Source of the DNA: Chloroflexota bacterium
Lineage (GTDB): Bacteria > Chloroflexota > Anaerolineae > JACRMK01
DNA: 9,964 bases
Direction: 5' to 3'
Assembly: GCA_016200765.1 (NCBI GenBank)
Contig: JACQEC010000046.1
Coordinates: 1 to 9,964, forward strand
In this document: piece after piece, positions 1-7,626 of the stretch
Numbering within the stretch: position 1 is the first letter of the stretch
How the letters are laid out: the number at the start of each line of letters is the position of its first letter
Made by a program: the position numbers and the translations under genes
The notes under the pieces: model-generated
Database searches by the model: none
Seen by the model: only the letters and a program-made list of their open reading frames with translations
What the model was told of the DNA's origin: nothing

Positions 1-1080
1 GCTAAGCGCCTTCAGGGCCGCGATGGCCGCCGCCGGTGTGGTGCTCGTCGTGTCGTTGATGTAACGCACGCCCGCGCGTTCGCAGATCAGTTCCAGGCGG
101 TGCGGCACGCCGCGAAAGCCTGCCAGCGCGCGCGCAATCTGCTCTGGCTCTACGCCCGCCGCCAATGCCGCCGCGCAGGCCGCGAGAACATTTTCAAGGT
201 TATGGTCGCCGGGCAGTTGCACGTCGGCGCGGGCCGCAATGTGAGTCACTTGGCTGCCCTGCTTCATGACCACGTTGCCGCCGCTCAGGTAAAGCCCCTC
301 CACGACCCGCGTGCGGCTGAACCAGACAACCCGCGACGCCGCTTGCGCGGCGAACTGCTGTGAGATAGGCTGGTCGGCGTTGAGGATTACCACGTCGTCC
401 GGTTTCTGATGTTGAAAGATCAAGGCTTTGGCCGCCGCGTACTCGGTCATACCGGCGTAGCGGTTCAGGTGATCCGGATAAATATTGGTGATCACCGCAA
501 TATGTGGGCTCAGACGATGCGGCGCGATGCCTTCAATCTGCCACGACGATAGTTCCAGCACGACCGGCGTCGTGGCGTCAATCTGGTCCAATAACTCCAG
601 CGCGGAGACTCGCAGATTGCCGGCGATGACCACGCGGGCGTCTTTCTCTCGCGCTTTCGCGGCGGGAAGTTCCGAGAGCATCGCACCGGCTAGCAGGGTG
701 GTGGTAGTCTTACCTTTGGTTCCGGTCACACCCATGACCGGAGCCGGGCACAGCCGAAAGAACAACCCCATTTCCATCTCAATGGGAATGGCATGTTCCC
801 GCGCGAGTTGGAGGAAGGGGTTGTCGTCCGGCACCGCCGGGTTGCGAATGACGAGATCGCTGGCGAGGACGTCGGCCTCGCGATGCTCACCCAGGACATA
901 GCGGATGGGAAGCCCAGCCAACGCCGCGAGCGACGCGTCGAGTTCATCGGCGGTCTTCAGGTCTGTGACCGTGACTTGCGCGCCCTGCCGGGCCAAGAAC
1001 CGGGCCACGCCCACGCCGCCCCCATGCACGCCCAGCCCCATGACGAGGACGCGGCGGTTGTTAAAGTCCAGTGTGCCCAT
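1..1080 (-). CDS. murD: MurD, UDP-MurNAc-L-alanine:D-glutamate ligase (3' end outside window)
   Basis: MurD adds D-glutamate to UDP-MurNAc-L-alanine in the cytoplasm, using ATP, during peptidoglycan precursor synthesis. Reading from the ATG at 1080-1078, 360 codons are open to the window edge, with no stop reached; a typical MurD is about 440-460 residues, so roughly 80-100 are missing. Visible in order: an N-terminal glycine-rich Rossmann motif (GLGVHGGG, about residues 15-22), the Mur ligase P-loop GTKGKTT (120-126), ELSSWQ (176-181), YPDHLNRY (201-208), an AAAK lysine at 218 where MurD carries its carbamylated lysine, GDHNLEN (291-297), GVPHRLE (324-330) and NDTTSTTP (342-349). In the last motif, Thr sits where E. 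coli has the Lys of NDSKATN. The gene is last in the visible dcw operon but is separated from mraY by 353 bp of repeats. No clear Shine-Dalgarno precedes the ATG. Confidence 0.95.
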   Translation of the reverse strand, partial: MGTLDFNNRRVLVMGLGVHGGGVGVARFLARQGAQVTVTDLKTADELDASLAALAGLPIRYVLGEHREADVLASDLVIRNPAVPDDNPFLQLAREHAIPIEMEMGLFFRLCPAPVMGVTGTKGKTTTTLLAGAMLSELPAAKAREKDARVVIAGNLRVSALELLDQIDATTPVVLELSSWQIEGIAPHRLSPHIAVITNIYPDHLNRYAGMTEYAAAKALIFQHQKPDDVVILNADQPISQQFAAQAASRVVWFSRTRVVEGLYLSGGNVVMKQGSQVTHIAARADVQLPGDHNLENVLAACAAALAAGVEPEQIARALAGFRGVPHRLELICERAGVRYINDTTSTTPAAAIAALKALS

Positions 1081-1110
1081 CTACCATTCGCCGGTCAATG
1101 TAACCTTTGG

Positions 1111-1190
1111 CCGATGGCAAGATGCAGGTCACAAGTTCCAGATCAGCGCCATTGCCAACCTTGAACTTGAGACCTGCGGCTTGCCATCGG
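1111..1190. repeat. Imperfect long palindrome upstream of murD
   Basis: Arms 1111-1138 and 1163-1190 are 28 nt each and are reverse complements except for three positions, separated by a 24-nt loop. Transcribed from the mraY side it would form a strong hairpin about 30 nt before the murD start. It could be a decayed mobile repeat or a structure that tunes transcription or translation into murD. No T-run follows it on the minus strand, so it does not look like a standard terminator. Confidence 0.75.
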
Positions 1191-1207
1191 CAAGCCTTGA
1201 ATAACGC

Positions 1208-1378
1208 TAAGAGACTGTTTCTTAATGCCAGTTGGGTGAGAAAGGCAAGCATGGTTCGACAAGCTCGCCATGCATGGTGAGTCTGTCGAACCATGCGTTT
1301 TCGTCGGAAAAACGCACCCTTCGACAGGCTCAGGGTGCTCGTTGCTACGGAAAAAACGATTTAAGAAACAGTCTCTAA
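1208..1378. mobile_element. MITE-like element, 165 bp, with TAA target duplication
   Basis: Terminal inverted repeats GAGACTGTTTCTTA (1211-1224) and its exact complement (1362-1375) are 14 bp and perfect. They are flanked on both sides by TAA (1208-1210 and 1376-1378), as expected of a 3-bp target-site duplication. The interior cannot encode a transposase. It holds three consecutive hairpins: a 46-nt near-perfect palindrome (1250-1295), a 7-bp stem (1295-1315) and a 7-bp stem (1314-1338). The IR sequence and a TNA-type duplication resemble IS5-family elements, so mobilisation in trans by such a transposase is my inference. It lies in the dcw operon between mraY and murD. Confidence 0.75.
1250..1338. 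repeat. Hairpin cluster with three copies of TTCGACARRCTC
   Basis: The motif TTCGACAAGCTC occurs at 1254-1265, a variant TTCGACAGGCTC at 1320-1331, and an inverted copy at 1280-1291. The first and the inverted copy form the arms of a 46-nt palindrome (1250-1295) centred on CCATGCATGG, with only three asymmetric positions, each of which could be a G-U pair on one RNA strand. The last copy sits in a GCACCCT/AGGGTGC stem (1314-1338). This kind of small palindrome is widely dispersed in environmental bacterial genomes. Confidence 0.7.
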
Positions 1379-1433
1379 CACGGTTGAGCCGTGATAACCC
1401 CTCAAGTCGCCCGGCTGTCCCGGCGTTGGCCCG

Positions 1434-2468
1434 TCAGAGCAGGGCCAGCGCGACGCCAAACATCGCGCCGATAATGCCAATGAGCCAGAAACGCTGGGTG
1501 ATGTGCATCTCGCTCCAGCCGGTCAGCACAAAGTGGTTGTGCAGTGGCGACATCTTGAACAGGCGTTTGCCGCCCGTGCGCTTGAAGTAGGCGACCTGCA
1601 AGATCACTGCCCCGGCCTCGGCGACAAAAATGATGCCCACCAACGGCAATAACAGCCACTGCCCGGTCATCAGCGCGACGGTTCCCAGCGTGCCGCCGAG
1701 CGCTACCGAGCCGGTGCCGCCCATGAACATGTCCGCCGGGTAGGCGTTAAACCACAAGAATGCCAAAACCGCGCCGACGACCGTAAAGCAGAAAGTCGCC
1801 AGCCAGCCCTGGCCTTGCAAAAAGGCTATGATGCCATAGGCCGCGAAGGCTACCGCGGAGCAGGTGCCGGCCAGCCCGTCCAGCCCGTCGGTCATGTTCA
1901 CGGCGTTGGCAAAGCCGACGATAATCACGATGGCCAGCGGCAACCACAGCAAGCCGATGTCAATCTTCTCCCGCACACCCGGCAGGGCGACGCTGTCGAG
2001 GTGGGGAGGGCCGAAGTACAGGACCCCCGCGATGATGCCTGCGATCCCGATTTGCACCGGCAGTTGTTCGCGCGCAAGCAAGCCGCGCCGCCCCGGCCCG
2101 CCCCGCACGCTCAGATAGTCGTCTACTGCCCCGAAAATGCCATAGGCCGCCATCGCAAATAGCGGCACGATCAGCGACCGCCCCGCAAAGGCCTGACGCG
2201 CAATGCCAAACGTCGCCAACACGCTCTGGCCGAACGCGGTGGACGAGAGAATCTGAACCAAATTGGCGACCAGCGTAATGGCCACCACCGGCCCGATAAT
2301 CATCAAGCCGCCCATGGTGGGCGTGCCCATCTTCGACTGGTGCTCGACAGGCCCTTCAATGCGGATGGTTTGCCCTATACGGTAGCGCTTCAGCAAGCGA
2401 ATCAGCGTGGGCCCCCAACCGACCGCCAGAAAAAACGAGATGGCCGCCAGTGTTAAAGAATACGCCAT
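1434..2468 (-). CDS. mraY: MraY, phospho-N-acetylmuramoyl-pentapeptide transferase
   Basis: MraY is the integral membrane enzyme that transfers phospho-MurNAc-pentapeptide from UDP to undecaprenyl phosphate, making lipid I. The 344-residue product is close to the usual 320-360. Motifs: EGPVEHQSKMGTPTMGG (38-54), the AVDDY aspartate pair (114-118), NAVNMTDGLDGLAG (188-201), NAYPADMFMGGTGS (241-254) and the C-terminal MSPLHNHF (306-313). Roughly ten hydrophobic segments are spread over the length. The C-terminal triple-His motif of most family members reads His-Asn-His here. The ATG directly follows the murF stop (TAGATG, zero spacing) and no Shine-Dalgarno is visible, so translation probably depends on termination and reinitiation after murF. 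Downstream, the operon is interrupted by the repeat-filled gap before murD. Confidence 0.97.
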   Translation of the reverse strand: MAYSLTLAAISFFLAVGWGPTLIRLLKRYRIGQTIRIEGPVEHQSKMGTPTMGGLMIIGPVVAITLVANLVQILSSTAFGQSVLATFGIARQAFAGRSLIVPLFAMAAYGIFGAVDDYLSVRGGPGRRGLLAREQLPVQIGIAGIIAGVLYFGPPHLDSVALPGVREKIDIGLLWLPLAIVIIVGFANAVNMTDGLDGLAGTCSAVAFAAYGIIAFLQGQGWLATFCFTVVGAVLAFLWFNAYPADMFMGGTGSVALGGTLGTVALMTGQWLLLPLVGIIFVAEAGAVILQVAYFKRTGGKRLFKMSPLHNHFVLTGWSEMHITQRFWLIGIIGAMFGVALALL

Positions 2469-3935
2469 CTATTCGCTGGTCAACGCGGCGACAACTTCTT
2501 CCATGGCCATGCCACGCGATCCCTTGAGCAGCACCATGTCGCCCGCTTGTAAGATTTCTTTCAGCCGCTCAATACAGTCGGATTTGTTCGCGCAAAACTG
2601 CACGCGCTCCGGCGGTAGTCCCGCTTCGATGGCCGACTGGCCGATCGTGCGCGCGCGGGCGCCGACCGTGATCAGGACGTCGCAGACCTGCGCCGCGCGG
2701 CCTCCGACAAGCAGATGGCCTTCTCGCTCAAAGTTGCCCAGTTCCAACATGTCGGCCAGCACCGCAATCTTTCGCCCGTTCAGCTCGCACAACAGGTTGA
2801 GCGCGGCGATGGACGAGGCCGGGCTGGCATTGTACGTGTCGTCGAGGAGCGTGGAGCCGTTGAAACCGGGAACCGCAACCAGGCGCAGTTGGCCCGACAC
2901 CTGCTGTAGCCCCCGGATGATCTCCTCCCACGACAACTCTTCGGCTAACCCGACCGCCGCGCCGGCCAGCGCCGTATGAACGCTGTGCTGGCCGAGCAGG
3001 GGAATCCTCACGTGCAGCGGCTGCTCGTCAGTGTGGTGCAGCCAGAAGCGGATTCCCTGCAAGCCAAGCCCTTCGACCTCGCTGGCCCACACGTCGTTGG
3101 TCGGCTCCAATCCATAAAACATCGCGCGCGCCCGAGTGGAGGCGCGCATGGCTCGCACGCGCTCGTCGTCGCCGTTTAAGATGGCCCAGCCATCGGGCGG
3201 GAGGGCCTGCACCAGTTCGGCTTTAGCCTCCGCGATGCGCTCAAGCGACTTGAGGCGCTCAAGGTGCGATGGGCCGACGTTGGTCACCACGCCGATGCGC
3301 GGCTGGCTGATCTCGGCCAGGCGTTGAATCTCGCCCAGATCATACATGCCCATTTCCAGCACCATGCGCTCCGGCCGGCCTTCCATCATCAGCAGAGCCA
3401 ACGGCAACCCCGTCTCGCTGTTCAGATTACCCTCACTCTTGAAGGTGCGGTACCGTTGCGAGAGGACGGAGGCCACAACCTCCTTGGTCACCGTTTTGCC
3501 GATACTGCCCGTGATGCCGACTACCTGACCGCTGAACTTCCGCCGCCACCATCCGGCAATCTCCTGAAGCGCGCGCAGGCTATTGGGGGTAACGACGACG
3601 ACAGGCAGGGTCAGCGGTTCCGGGGGTTGAACCGAGGAGTCGGAACTTCCCGCCGCGAAAGCGGAAGATAGGTCTACCCAGGTGCCGCTTCCGATGGCCG
3701 GCCTGACCTCCTGCGGGTTAACGTCGCGGACATCGGCGATGATGTACTGCGCCCCGCGCGCGAGGGCGTCGGTAATGTAGCGATGCCCATCGGACTGCTC
3801 GCCCTTGAGCGCGACAAAGAGCGAACGGCTCACGCACCGGCGCGAGTCCACACAGAACGACGCAATCGTAAACGGCCGCAGGCTCTGGAGCGCTTGTCCG
3901 CTAAGAGCCTGCCATACATCCGCAAAGGTCAGCAT
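2469..3935 (-). CDS. murF: MurF, UDP-MurNAc-tripeptide:D-Ala-D-Ala ligase
   Basis: MurF adds D-Ala-D-Ala to the UDP-MurNAc tripeptide in the cytoplasm, the last soluble step of the stem peptide. The 488-residue protein shows the MurE/MurF-type VDSR motif (29-32), the ATP loop GITGSIGKT (140-148), a substrate loop SEGNLNSETGLP (167-178), NVGPSHLERL (219-228) with K238 in the AEAKAEL helix, GQHSVHTALA (315-324) and the C-terminal-domain motif DDTYNASP (365-372). VLADMLELG (392-400) and KGSRGMAMEE (471-480) match the MurF pattern; the DDTYNASP form and the absence of the MurE diaminopimelate or lysine motif favour MurF over MurE. The ATG lies 2 nt after the ftsI stop, with no obvious Shine-Dalgarno. 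Its 3' end abuts mraY. Confidence 0.96.
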   Translation of the reverse strand: MLTFADVWQALSGQALQSLRPFTIASFCVDSRRCVSRSLFVALKGEQSDGHRYITDALARGAQYIIADVRDVNPQEVRPAIGSGTWVDLSSAFAAGSSDSSVQPPEPLTLPVVVVTPNSLRALQEIAGWWRRKFSGQVVGITGSIGKTVTKEVVASVLSQRYRTFKSEGNLNSETGLPLALLMMEGRPERMVLEMGMYDLGEIQRLAEISQPRIGVVTNVGPSHLERLKSLERIAEAKAELVQALPPDGWAILNGDDERVRAMRASTRARAMFYGLEPTNDVWASEVEGLGLQGIRFWLHHTDEQPLHVRIPLLGQHSVHTALAGAAVGLAEELSWEEIIRGLQQVSGQLRLVAVPGFNGSTLLDDTYNASPASSIAALNLLCELNGRKIAVLADMLELGNFEREGHLLVGGRAAQVCDVLITVGARARTIGQSAIEAGLPPERVQFCANKSDCIERLKEILQAGDMVLLKGSRGMAMEEVVAALTSE

Positions 3936-3937
3936 GG

Positions 3938-5668
3938 CTAACGACTGGCAATGACCGTCGCATTGGCATCCAGCAGAACCATCAACTTCTTGGCAATCTC
4001 CCTAAAGACCGGAGCCGCCGCCAGCGAGCCAAACTCTGTCGTTTGGGGCTTATCGAGCTTGACCAGAATCACGAACTTGGGGTCGTCGTAGGGCGCCCAG
4101 CCCACGAACGACGCAATCGTAGCCTGCGTATCGTAACTGTGTGTCACGGGGTTGACGATGCTGGCCGTGCCGGTCTTACCGGCAACACGCGCGGTCGGTA
4201 TGATTGCCGGAATACTTTCCTTTTCGATGGCGTCGGCCAACATGGCTGCGAGCTGCCGGGCGGTTTCGCTGGTGACAACGCGGCGCACGGCCTTAGGCTC
4301 TGTGACCTTCGTGTGTCCTTGATTGATGACGGCCTCCACGATGAAGGGCTTCATCAATATGCCGCCGTTGGCGATGGCGCTCGCCATCATAGCGACCTGT
4401 AGTGGTGTGGCCGTCATGCCTTGCCCAAACGAGTTGGTGCCCAGATCGGAGATATGCCACGTGGGCTGGTCGGGAAAGCGCATCTGGCCGGCGATCTCAT
4501 TGGCAATATCTACGCCCGTCAGTTGGGCAAACCCAAAGCGGGTCGCGTAATCATAAAACTTCTGCGGGCCGAGCGAGGTGCTGAGATAGGCGGCGCAGAC
4601 ATTGAGCGACAGCGCCAGGCAGTCGGTCATGCTGGCCTTGCCATGCCCCTTGTTATCCCAATTGTGAATCTTCACGCCGCCGACGATGATCTCGCCGGAG
4701 TCCCACATGGTGCTGGAGGGGGCGAAAAGCCCGCTGTCAAGTCCCGCCGCCATGGTCATGATCTTGACGACCGAGCCCGGCTCGTAATCCGACGAGATAG
4801 CCGGATTAGAAAACAGGGTGTCCTTCGTCTCATAGAACTTATTGAGGTCGAAGGCAGGCAGGGAAGCCATGGCCAGTATCTTGCCGGTGGACGGTTCGAT
4901 GACGATCACCGTGCCGCTCGGCGCTTTGGTGTGTTCGAGCGCGGCGGTAAGTTCGCGTTCCGCAACATCCTGAATGGCCCAGTCCAGCGTGAGCACAAGG
5001 TCGCACGCATTGGGCGTCGGCTGGAACGCGCGCACGCCCAGATTCACCGGTCCGGCCGGACCGGCTGCGCTGGCGCGGCAATCTTCCGACGTCCCGTTGA
5101 GGTCGGGCTGAAAGGCTTGCTCCACCCCGTAACCGCGATTGGCTAGATTCACAAAGCCGATCGTCTGCGCCGCCATGGCGCCCGCGGGATAGTGACGCAG
5201 TGGCTGCGGGTCAAGAGCCACACCGGCGATGTGCCGCTCGCGGATCGCATTGCCGGCGGCGAACGACGCCTGATAGTCGAGCACCATAAATTTCTTCGTC
5301 GGGTCCGCCAATTTATCCCATAGCACGGCGGTCGGCTTTTGCAGGAGGATAGCCAACTGCTCGGCGGCTTTTCTGCGCTGTGCTTCATCGCCCATTCGGT
5401 CGGGCGAGGCCGAAACCTGATAGCCCCAGACATCCATCGCGAGCACCAAGCCGTTGCGGTCCAGAATCATGCCGCGAGTCTTACGAGACTGCTCGAAGGT
5501 TTCGCCGTTGGCCTGACGGAGCTTTTGCTGAATCTCGTCGTGGCGCAGTATTTGCCAATCGGCCACGCGGTACAGGGCAATCAGCAACAGCAGTAACGCC
5601 AAAAAACGCAGCCCCCTCAGCCGCTCCGTATGAACGACGGTGCCCTGATGGGAAGGTGATGTGCTCAT
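3938..5668 (-). CDS. ftsI: FtsI / class B penicillin-binding protein (division transpeptidase)
   Basis: This is a membrane-anchored D,D-transpeptidase that cross-links septal peptidoglycan. With the ATG at 5668-5666 it is 576 residues: a short cytoplasmic tail, one hydrophobic anchor (about 20-34), the class B pedestal signature TRGMILDRNG (64-73), and a transpeptidase domain with the acyl-serine motif SVVK (299-302), SLN (354-356) and KTG (498-500). The frame is open upstream to an ATG at 5722, which would add 18 residues inside ftsL. I prefer 5668 because it makes a 4-nt ATGA overlap with the ftsL stop, a typical coupled junction, and because the tail before the anchor is then of usual length. 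Its place after ftsL in a dcw operon supports the division role over a sporulation (SpoVD) or elongation (PBP2) paralogue. Confidence 0.93.
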   Translation of the reverse strand: MSTSPSHQGTVVHTERLRGLRFLALLLLLIALYRVADWQILRHDEIQQKLRQANGETFEQSRKTRGMILDRNGLVLAMDVWGYQVSASPDRMGDEAQRRKAAEQLAILLQKPTAVLWDKLADPTKKFMVLDYQASFAAGNAIRERHIAGVALDPQPLRHYPAGAMAAQTIGFVNLANRGYGVEQAFQPDLNGTSEDCRASAAGPAGPVNLGVRAFQPTPNACDLVLTLDWAIQDVAERELTAALEHTKAPSGTVIVIEPSTGKILAMASLPAFDLNKFYETKDTLFSNPAISSDYEPGSVVKIMTMAAGLDSGLFAPSSTMWDSGEIIVGGVKIHNWDNKGHGKASMTDCLALSLNVCAAYLSTSLGPQKFYDYATRFGFAQLTGVDIANEIAGQMRFPDQPTWHISDLGTNSFGQGMTATPLQVAMMASAIANGGILMKPFIVEAVINQGHTKVTEPKAVRRVVTSETARQLAAMLADAIEKESIPAIIPTARVAGKTGTASIVNPVTHSYDTQATIASFVGWAPYDDPKFVILVKLDKPQTTEFGSLAAAPVFREIAKKLMVLLDANATVIASR

Positions 5669-6204
5669 GGATGTGCCGTCTGTGCGATCCAGCGCGTAAA
5701 CTCGGCTTGAATCTGATCCCATACGGTAGGCGGCTCGGCAGGGTCATTCTGCGAGGCGGCCGTATCAGGTATCATGGCCGACGCGGGCACGGTCAGTTTG
5801 ATGCTCTTGACCGTGTCAATCAGACCCATCGCGTAGGCGCGGTCGCGCACGCGGGCGGGCTTTGCCAGGTCGGCAATATCGCTCGTCAGTTGAAGGTTCT
5901 GCCGGATCAGCTTATCTCGCTCATTTTCCAGCTTCGCGATCTCAACACTGGTGGTGGCCGCGAACGACGATTGCAGGAGATAAAAACCGCCCGCTAAGGC
6001 TATAGCCAGCACGAGCCACAGCCAGCGGCGAACGCGCTGCCAATCAAACACGGGCAGGGCCGAGGCGGGGCGCGCGACGGTGCGGCCGTCACGATGGCGG
6101 TCGGCGCGCAGGGCGAAGCCGGCGCCGGCAGCAGGCCGCTCGACGAGGGGAACGGCATTGTCATAGCGAAGCAGGTACGCCCGTTCGCGGTGGCTTTGTG
6201 TCAT
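5665..6204 (-). CDS. ftsL: FtsL-like bitopic division protein
   Basis: The 179-residue product has a basic cytoplasmic N-terminus of about 60 residues, one strongly hydrophobic segment (about 61-78), then a heptad-like helix rich in charged residues (about 86-112, EIAKLENERDKLIRQNLQL), and an acidic, proline-containing tail. This is the FtsL/DivIC architecture, whose extracytoplasmic coiled coil links the FtsQ/B/L complex to the PBP. FtsL sequences are poorly conserved, so the name rests on topology and on position between rsmH and ftsI. The ATG is 8 nt after the rsmH stop with only a weak purine patch ahead of it. Both the N-terminal tail and the C-terminal tail make it longer than the usual 100-130 residues. 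Confidence 0.8.
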   Translation of the reverse strand: MTQSHRERAYLLRYDNAVPLVERPAAGAGFALRADRHRDGRTVARPASALPVFDWQRVRRWLWLVLAIALAGGFYLLQSSFAATTSVEIAKLENERDKLIRQNLQLTSDIADLAKPARVRDRAYAMGLIDTVKSIKLTVPASAMIPDTAASQNDPAEPPTVWDQIQAEFTRWIAQTAHP

Positions 6205-6212
6205 AGATAGAC

Positions 6213-7100
6213 TCAGAGAGCGCTTGCGCGCGTCGCCACGCGCAGTTTTGCGCTGCGGCTGCGCGGGTTCACGCGGATTTCATCGTCAGCCGGGGTGATA
6301 GGCTTCTTGGTCAAGATGGACAAGGCGCCTATCTGTTGCTGTTGGCGGTAAAACTCCTTCACGATGCGATCTTCCAGCGAGTGAAATGAGATGACCAGTA
6401 ACCGGCCACTGCTGCCCAACAACTCAACGGCTTGCGGCAAAGCCGCGCGCAGGGCATCGAGTTCGTCGTTGACGGCCATGCGCAGTGCCTGAAACGTCCT
6501 CGTCGCCGGGTGCCGGCGCCCGCGGCGGCCGGCGACAGAGGCGACCACGGCGGCCAGCGCGGCGGTGGTTGCGAGCGGCCGGCGCCGGACGATGGCCCGC
6601 GCGATGGCCCGCGCCCGCGGCTCTTCTCCGTATTGAGCAATCAAGTCGGCGATGTCACGCTCCGACCAGTGATTCACAACATCGAGCGCGCTCCACGTTT
6701 GAGACTGGTCGAAGCGCATATCCAGCGGGCCATCCGCCTGAAACGAGAAGCCGCGCCCGGCGTCGGACAGCTGGAGCAGTGAAAGGCCCAGATCAAGCAC
6801 GATGCCATCCACCTGGGTGAGGCCCTGTGCGCGGGCCACATCGCCGACATCGGCGAAGCTACGGTGGACTGTAGTGAGCCGGTCTTGGTAGGGCTGTAAG
6901 TGACGGGTCGCGACCGCGATGGCATCGGAATCGCGATCGAGGGCGAGCAGTCGCCCTGCCGGTCGAGAGCCTTCCAGAATGCCACTTGCATGCCCGCCGC
7001 CACCTAGTGTACAATCAATGTAGATTCCGGTAGGCTTTAGGGCGAGCCAGTTCATGACCTCCGCAAACAGAACCGGCACATGGCGGACGGGGGAATTCAT
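6213..7100 (-). CDS. rsmH: RsmH (MraW), 16S rRNA m4C1402 N4-methyltransferase
   Basis: RsmH uses SAM to N4-methylate C1402 in the decoding centre of 16S rRNA. From the ATG at 7100-7098 the product is 295 residues and begins MNSPVRHVPVLFAEV, matching the normal N-terminus of the family (E. coli about 313 residues). The SAM motif is YIDCTLGGGGHASG (27-40), followed by ALDRDSDAI (53-61), the VLDLGLSLLQLSDAGRGFSF stretch (101-120) with GPLDMR (124-129), TRTFQALRMAVNDEL (200-214) and the terminal LVISFHSLEDR (235-245). The frame is open upstream to an ATG at 7175, but that would add 25 residues unrelated to the family and overlap mraZ, so I reject it. With the chosen start, 46 nt separate it from mraZ; no strong Shine-Dalgarno is seen. 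Confidence 0.95.
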   Translation of the reverse strand: MNSPVRHVPVLFAEVMNWLALKPTGIYIDCTLGGGGHASGILEGSRPAGRLLALDRDSDAIAVATRHLQPYQDRLTTVHRSFADVGDVARAQGLTQVDGIVLDLGLSLLQLSDAGRGFSFQADGPLDMRFDQSQTWSALDVVNHWSERDIADLIAQYGEEPRARAIARAIVRRRPLATTAALAAVVASVAGRRGRRHPATRTFQALRMAVNDELDALRAALPQAVELLGSSGRLLVISFHSLEDRIVKEFYRQQQQIGALSILTKKPITPADDEIRVNPRSRSAKLRVATRASAL

Positions 7101-7146
7101 CGCACTGGCATCGCCGAGCCGTGGGATTTGGGCGCGGCGACCTACA

Positions 7147-7590
7147 CTAGATGCCCATATTCGCCAGTTGCTCACCGATGAGCTGGCTGTCGCGTTGCAT
7201 CCTGGCGACTTCCTGCGCCCAGCGATTTTTCGCCCAGACCTCGACGCGACTTAACACACCGACGACGATGACGGTGCCGTTAATACCTGCATATTCCAGT
7301 AAGCCGCTGGGGACCAAGATCCGCCCCTGCTTGTCAACCTCACACTGCGCGCCAGAGGAGAACATACGGCTAAACGAGCGGCCTTCGGCTTGGCTAATCG
7401 GGATCGCCAGTATCTTGGCGCGCAGGGCATCAAACTCGCGCGGGCGCAGGATAAAAAGACAACCGTCCAGCCCGCGGGTGATGTAGAGCTTGCCGGACAA
7501 AAGTTCACGAAACGACTGGGGAACCGTTAGACGTCCTTTGCCGTCAATCGTATGCTCGTGCTCGCCAACGAACGACTGTTCCGTCTGCAC
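7147..7590 (-). CDS. mraZ: MraZ, transcriptional regulator of the dcw operon
   Basis: MraZ is an AbrB/SpoVT-fold, DNA-binding, ring-forming regulator that usually controls its own dcw cluster. Two copies of the DxxGRxxxP signature are visible: DGKGRLTVP (16-24) and DKQGRILVP (86-94), with GEHEHTID ahead of the first as in most family members. I choose the GTG at 7590-7588, giving 147 residues, within the family norm (about 143-152), preceded by AGAGG with 5-nt spacing. The frame is open back to a GTG at 7632 (161 residues), but that codon lies in the third operator box and has no Shine-Dalgarno. It is the first gene of the operon, directly behind the promoter and operator. Confidence 0.95.
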   Translation of the reverse strand: MQTEQSFVGEHEHTIDGKGRLTVPQSFRELLSGKLYITRGLDGCLFILRPREFDALRAKILAIPISQAEGRSFSRMFSSGAQCEVDKQGRILVPSGLLEYAGINGTVIVVGVLSRVEVWAKNRWAQEVARMQRDSQLIGEQLANMGI

Positions 7591-7626
7591 TACGGCCTCT
7601 GACGATGCTGGCTGAATGGTACGAAT

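Noticed and set aside
4421..5146. 241-residue plus-strand open frame
   Set aside because: It is antisense to ftsI, whose SVVK, SLN and KTG motifs are intact; long antisense frames are expected in GC-rich DNA.
5669..5722. Upstream extension of ftsI to an ATG at 5722
   Set aside because: It lies wholly within ftsL, and the ATGA overlap at 5668 is a better start.
7101..7175. Upstream extension of rsmH to an ATG at 7175
   Set aside because: It adds 25 residues not seen in the family and overlaps mraZ; the family-like N-terminus begins at 7100.
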